From a bacterium (GTDB taxonomy: Bacteria > Krumholzibacteriota > Krumholzibacteria > LZORAL124-64-63), in the NCBI GenBank assembly GCA_016873405.1, contig VGXH01000043.1:1-9444 (forward strand): a stretch of DNA of 9,444 nt, given 5' to 3'. A program made the position numbers and the translations under genes. This document shows positions 6,763 to 9,444 of the stretch, one piece after another. The first letter of the stretch is position 1. Each line of letters begins with the position of its first letter. The notes beneath the pieces were generated by a model. The model was given only the letters and a program-made list of their open reading frames with translations, did no database searches and was not told the DNA's origin.

Positions 6763-7410
6763 ATGACACGCGACGGCAAGTCCCCCCGCTTCGGCGAGTT
6801 TGCGGAAGGCTACGACATCCCCGTGCTGAACGAGCGCGAAATCAGAGCCGCGGCCGGTCTCCTGTTCCTCATGATGTTCGTCGCCATCATGGCGGCGGTG
6901 ATGAAGCAGAACTTCCTGCTGCTGAAGTACGCCGCGACGATCTTCCTGGCCGACATCCTCATCCGCGTCGTCGTCAGCCCGCGCTACGCGCCGTCCTTGA
7001 TCGCCGGCCGCCTGATCGTGCGGGGCCAGGTGCCCGAGTACGTCGCCGCCGAGCCCAAGAGGTTTGCCTGGGTCATCGGCCTCGTCCTGGCGGCCGTCAT
7101 GATGGCCCTGCAGGTCGTCGCCAACACCTACAGCCCGATCACGGGCGTCATCTGCCTGCTCTGCCTGGTCTTCCTGTTCTTCGAGGCGGCGTTCGGGATC
7201 TGCATCGGCTGCAAGGTCTACTCGCTCGTCTACCGCGAGCGGGCCCGTTACTGCCCCGGCGAGACCTGCGATGCCGGCGCGCGCCAACCCATCCAGCGGA
7301 CCTCGCGCCTGCAGGCGGCGGTCGCGCTCGCGTTCGTGGCCGTCGCCGTCGTCGCCGTGGTCCTGCTCCACGACGCCTACAGGGTGCCGCCGCGAGCGCT
7401 CTTCGGCTAG
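6763..7410 (+). CDS. DUF4395 integral membrane protein
   Basis: This 215-aa protein has about five hydrophobic segments (roughly residues 30-46, 51-70, 103-120, 127-148 and 184-202). The family signature is F-x-x-AFGICIGCKVY (140-153), matching the conserved GxCxGC-x-x-Y of DUF4395. Four cysteines stand out: C147 and C150 in CIGC, then C164 and C169 in CPGETC, the two pairs flanking a membrane border. In bacterial relatives I recall the same CIGC plus CPG-x-x-C arrangement, so it looks ancestral and may be redox-active or metal-binding, but no activity is established. The ATG is preceded by AAGGCGG (6752-6758). It follows the permease gene by 103 bp on the same strand, so co-transcription is possible. 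DUF4395 genes are often found near thioredoxin-like or sulfur-handling genes; none is visible here. Confidence 0.85.
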   Translation: MTRDGKSPRFGEFAEGYDIPVLNEREIRAAAGLLFLMMFVAIMAAVMKQNFLLLKYAATIFLADILIRVVVSPRYAPSLIAGRLIVRGQVPEYVAAEPKRFAWVIGLVLAAVMMALQVVANTYSPITGVICLLCLVFLFFEAAFGICIGCKVYSLVYRERARYCPGETCDAGARQPIQRTSRLQAAVALAFVAVAVVAVVLLHDAYRVPPRALFG

Positions 7411-7437
7411 CCCGGGCCCTTGCGCCTCCGACGAGCC

Positions 7438-7464
7438 AGGGCGACGGCGGGCGTCAGTCGCCCT
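7438..7464. terminator. Hairpin between convergent DUF4395 and symporter operon
   Basis: AGGGCGAC (7438-7445) and GTCGCCCT (7457-7464) form a perfect 8-bp stem with an 11-nt loop that contains the stop codon of the small minus-strand gene (7454-7456). It lies in the 43-bp gap and overlaps the end of that gene. It could act as a bidirectional terminator, but no T-tract is present on either strand. Confidence 0.4.
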
Positions 7465-7561
7465 TGCCGTGGTGCCCGAGCACCTTCCAGAAGCACCAGA
7501 TCATCAGCCCGGTCACGAAGCCGACCGAGGCGATCATGAACAGCCAGGCCAGGATCGTCAT
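7454..7561 (-). CDS. Small single-helix membrane protein, MetS-like NSS transporter subunit
   Basis: This is a 35-aa protein with one hydrophobic helix (about residues 2-25) followed by a short basic/His tail, KVLGHHGKGD. Its ATG overlaps the symporter stop as ATGA, and a perfect GGAGG (7568-7572) sits 6 nt upstream, so translation is probably coupled to the symporter. The size, single helix and position immediately after a neurotransmitter:sodium symporter gene fit the MetS family of small subunits; in Corynebacterium glutamicum, MetS is needed with MetP for methionine and alanine uptake. By analogy it probably binds the symporter in the cytoplasmic membrane. The assignment rests mostly on context, because so short a helix carries little family signal. 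Annotation pipelines can miss a gene of this size. Confidence 0.75.
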   Translation of the reverse strand: MTILAWLFMIASVGFVTGLMIWCFWKVLGHHGKGD

Positions 7562-9228
7562 CGCGCGCCTCCGGGTTCGTCGTCGTCGTCCGGCGCCGGC
7601 AGGCGGCCGTCCAGGTCCAGGCCGGCGGCGCGCCAGCGCCGCGCGCCGATCGCCGTCAGCGTCACCAGCAGGATGATCGTGGCGACGATCACGCCCCAGG
7701 CGTAGAGCGCCACCTTGTCGGGGGGCGAGCCGTCGCTGCCGGTGATCGTGCGCACGTAGCCGGGCACCTCCAGCCAGCAGAACAGCCCGAACACCACCAG
7801 CAGGTACACCGGCGAGACGTACTTCATGATGAAGCCGACGAATCGCGGGATGCGCATCAGTGCGCCCTCGTGCGCCTCCTGCAGGCCCCGCTGCAGGCCC
7901 GTGACCCACGAGAAGCAGATGATCTGCGTGCCGGCGACGACGAAGATCAGGAACGTGCCCACCCAGAAGTCGAGGGTGTCCAGGGCGACCAGGTCCTTGC
8001 TGAACCACAGCACGAACAGGTTGCCGAGCACGCAGATGAAGGTCGTGAACAGCGTCGCCCGGCCGTTGGACAGCCCGAGGGTCTCGGCGAAGAAGGCCTT
8101 GGCCGGCTGCAGCATCGACAGCGAACTGGTGATCGCAGCCAGGAACAGCATGAAGAACCAGACGGCGCCGAAGAAGTCGCCCGCCGGCATGCGGGCGAAC
8201 ACCACCGGCAGCGCGAAGAAGCCCGTGCTGAACGTGCCGCCGCTGTTGGCCTGCGTGGCGGCCAGGCCCAGGAAGACCACCGACGCGGTCAGGGTGATCA
8301 TGCCGCCGAGCGCCACCTCGAAGAAGCCGTTCGTCGCGCCGGCGGTGAGCCCCGACAGGACGACATCGTCCCGCTTGCGCAGGTAGGACGCGTAGTTGAT
8401 GATCAGGCCGAAGCCGACCGACATGCTGAAGAAGATCTGCCCGGAGGCGGCCAGCCAGGTCTGCGGATTGCGCAGCATCGCGAAGTCCGGGTTCCACATG
8501 AAGTTCAGGCCGGCCAGGACGTTCTGCCCGGCGGGATTGGTCGCGTCCGGCGGCAGCGTCAGCACGCGCCCCAGCACGATCAGGGCGCAGACGGCCATCG
8601 TCGGCATGGCCCACAGGCAGAACTTCTCGATGCCGCGACTCAGGCCGCGGAACACGAACCAGGCGTTCAGCGCGAAGGTCACCACCCAGAACCACAGGCT
8701 GGCGTGCACGCCGCCCTCGGCCATCACGCCGTTCGCGGCGGAGAACGTCACTTCGCCGAAGTACGCGCGCGAGGCGTCGACCTGCGCGGCCACCGTGGCG
8801 CCGGGGTCCACGCCGATGCCGCCGGTGGCGTAGGCGAAGGCATAGCGCAGGCACCAGCTCTCGATGACGACGTAGTAGAAGTAGATCACCAGCGGGACCA
8901 GGACGCCGAAGGCGCCCATGTAGCGGGCGAACGGGCCCTTGCCCCAGACGCCCATGATCGCCGGCGTGGAGTGGAAGCCCTTGCGCCCGCCGTAGCGGCC
9001 CATGGCCCACTCGGCCCAGCCGATGGGGATGCCCAGCAGCAGGAACGAGATGAAATAAGGGATCATGAAGGCGCCGCCGCCGTTCTCGGCGGCGTTGCCC
9101 GGGAAGCGCAGGAAGTTGCCCAGGCCGACGGCCGAGCCGGCCACCGCCAGGATGATGCCCAGGCGGGTGCCCCAGCGCTGCTGGTGGTCGTCGGGGGAGG
9201 CCGACGGCGCGGCCGGTCGCTCGTCCAT
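7558..9228 (-). CDS. Neurotransmitter:sodium symporter family amino-acid transporter, LeuT-like
   Basis: This 556-aa, probably 12-helix, sodium-coupled importer is strikingly close to LeuT of Aquifex. Helix 1 reads AGSAVGLGNFLRFP (residues 30-43), with A33 and N38 for Na1, G31 and V34 for Na2, and gate arginine R41. Helix 3 has Y119. Helix 6 has FFSMSVGF (266-273), with S268 at LeuT T254. N300 and E304 match LeuT N286 and E290. Helix 8 has A364, T367 and S368 for Na2. D420 matches the outer-gate Asp404, and E382 replaces Asp369. An acidic residue at the E290 position is known to make bacterial members chloride-independent. Pocket changes relative to LeuT are V104 to I115, T254 to S268 and I359 to M372. 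With the MetS-like partner, methionine, alanine or a similar amino acid is a reasonable guess. The ATG has GAGGTG (9236-9241) 7 nt upstream. The N-terminus (1-17) and the Asp-rich C-terminus extend beyond the core. Confidence 0.92.
   Translation of the reverse strand: MDERPAAPSASPDDHQQRWGTRLGIILAVAGSAVGLGNFLRFPGNAAENGGGAFMIPYFISFLLLGIPIGWAEWAMGRYGGRKGFHSTPAIMGVWGKGPFARYMGAFGVLVPLVIYFYYVVIESWCLRYAFAYATGGIGVDPGATVAAQVDASRAYFGEVTFSAANGVMAEGGVHASLWFWVVTFALNAWFVFRGLSRGIEKFCLWAMPTMAVCALIVLGRVLTLPPDATNPAGQNVLAGLNFMWNPDFAMLRNPQTWLAASGQIFFSMSVGFGLIINYASYLRKRDDVVLSGLTAGATNGFFEVALGGMITLTASVVFLGLAATQANSGGTFSTGFFALPVVFARMPAGDFFGAVWFFMLFLAAITSSLSMLQPAKAFFAETLGLSNGRATLFTTFICVLGNLFVLWFSKDLVALDTLDFWVGTFLIFVVAGTQIICFSWVTGLQRGLQEAHEGALMRIPRFVGFIMKYVSPVYLLVVFGLFCWLEVPGYVRTITGSDGSPPDKVALYAWGVIVATIILLVTLTAIGARRWRAAGLDLDGRLPAPDDDDEPGGAR
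7568..7572 (-). promoter_or_regulatory. Shine-Dalgarno for the MetS-like gene
   Basis: GGAGG on the minus strand lies inside the symporter's 3' end, 6 nt before the ATG. It supports the 35-aa reading frame as a true gene translated through a stop/start overlap. Confidence 0.75.
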
Positions 9229-9260
9229 GCGCGGGCACCTCGGGGCGGGGTTGGTCCTCG

Positions 9261-9305
9261 ATCCTCGAAGGCGGGCGCCCGCCGCGGCGGGGCCCGCCCG
9301 AGGAT
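9261..9305 (-). promoter_or_regulatory. Long hairpin in the symporter leader
   Basis: ATCCTCG (9261-9267) pairs with CGAGGAT (9299-9305). After a 2-nt AA bulge, GGCGGGC (9270-9276) pairs with GCCCGCC (9292-9298). The interior holds CCCGCC (9278-9283) opposite GGCGGG (9286-9291), giving an almost continuous 20-bp stem. An alternative 14-bp palindrome, GGCGGGCGCCCGCC (9270-9283), competes with it. It starts 58 nt after the stop of the upstream minus-strand gene and ends 32 nt before the symporter ATG. It may be that gene's terminator or a leader structure for the symporter; no T-tract follows. Confidence 0.5.
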
Positions 9306-9362
9306 GACGCGGTCAACCTACCACAGCCCGCCGGGCGGAGGCAACCCGACGTGGGCGCCGAC

Positions 9363-9444
9363 TCACGGATGCTCGGCGTGCCAGGCCGTCAGCAGTTCCT
9401 TCTCGCGCTCGGCCGTGATCCCCGCCTTCAGCGGCGCGTCCCGG
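9363..9444 (-). CDS. Unidentified protein, C-terminal end (partial)
   Basis: On the minus strand an open frame enters from the right edge and ends at TGA (9363-9365), giving 26 residues ending ELLTAWHAEHP. The amphipathic, Glu/Lys/Ala-rich character looks like a real C-terminal helix, and strong third-position GC supports coding. It is too short to assign a family. It lies upstream of the symporter on the same strand, 134 bp away, with a strong hairpin between them, so co-transcription is uncertain. Confidence 0.55.
   Translation of the reverse strand, partial: RDAPLKAGITAEREKELLTAWHAEHP

Noticed and set aside
5178..6779. A 533-codon minus-strand open frame opposite the AmpG-like permease
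   Set aside because: The sequence is low-complexity His/Gln/Arg/Gly-rich, the typical mirror of a GC-rich membrane-protein gene, with no ribosome-binding site or motif.
7826..8833. Plus-strand open frames opposite the symporter
   Set aside because: They are antisense to a LeuT-like protein with nearly every functional residue conserved; the frames show no family features.

Overview
The window is about 9.4 kb of very GC-rich bacterial chromosome with densely packed, housekeeping-type genes. No transposase, phage gene, CRISPR array, tRNA or rRNA is visible. The combination of an ATP-type PEP carboxykinase, a fused MFS/spermidine-synthase-like protein, a LeuT-type transporter and an orphan lipoprotein with an Asp/Pro/Ala-rich N-terminus would fit a high-GC, poorly cultivated environmental lineage such as the Krumholzibacteriota/Eisenbacteria/Gemmatimonadota side of the tree. 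That placement is only a guess from protein style; no marker gene is present.

Layout. The left edge holds the 3' end of pckA (+). It is followed by a 977-aa membrane protein with a duplicated transporter-like N-half and a spermidine-synthase-like SAM domain (+). Convergent to it are a MtnX-like HAD phosphatase (-) and, upstream of that, a predicted lipoprotein (-). The 198-bp gap between those two is full of repeats and mutually exclusive hairpins. A 329-bp divergent region separates the lipoprotein from an AmpG-like MFS permease (+). It carries three tandem 15-bp repeats and a palindrome that overlaps the permease ribosome-binding site. A DUF4395 membrane protein (+) follows. Convergent to it is a two-gene operon (-): a LeuT-like sodium symporter whose stop overlaps, as ATGA, the start of a 35-aa single-helix protein resembling MetS small subunits. 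The symporter leader holds a long perfect-arm hairpin, and the right edge has the last 26 codons of an unidentified gene (-).

How the genes relate. Only the symporter and its small partner are clearly one functional unit, for sodium-driven amino-acid import. A link through methionine and polyamine salvage (spermidine-synthase-like protein, MtnX-like phosphatase, MetP/MetS-like importer) can be imagined but is inference. Most intergenic gaps contain GC-only hairpins without a T-tract, which suggests that termination here does not use the classic E. coli-style intrinsic signal.

I do not see a clearly new multi-gene system. The best leads are the intergenic structures, the altered catalytic motif of the fused synthase-like protein and the unassigned lipoprotein.
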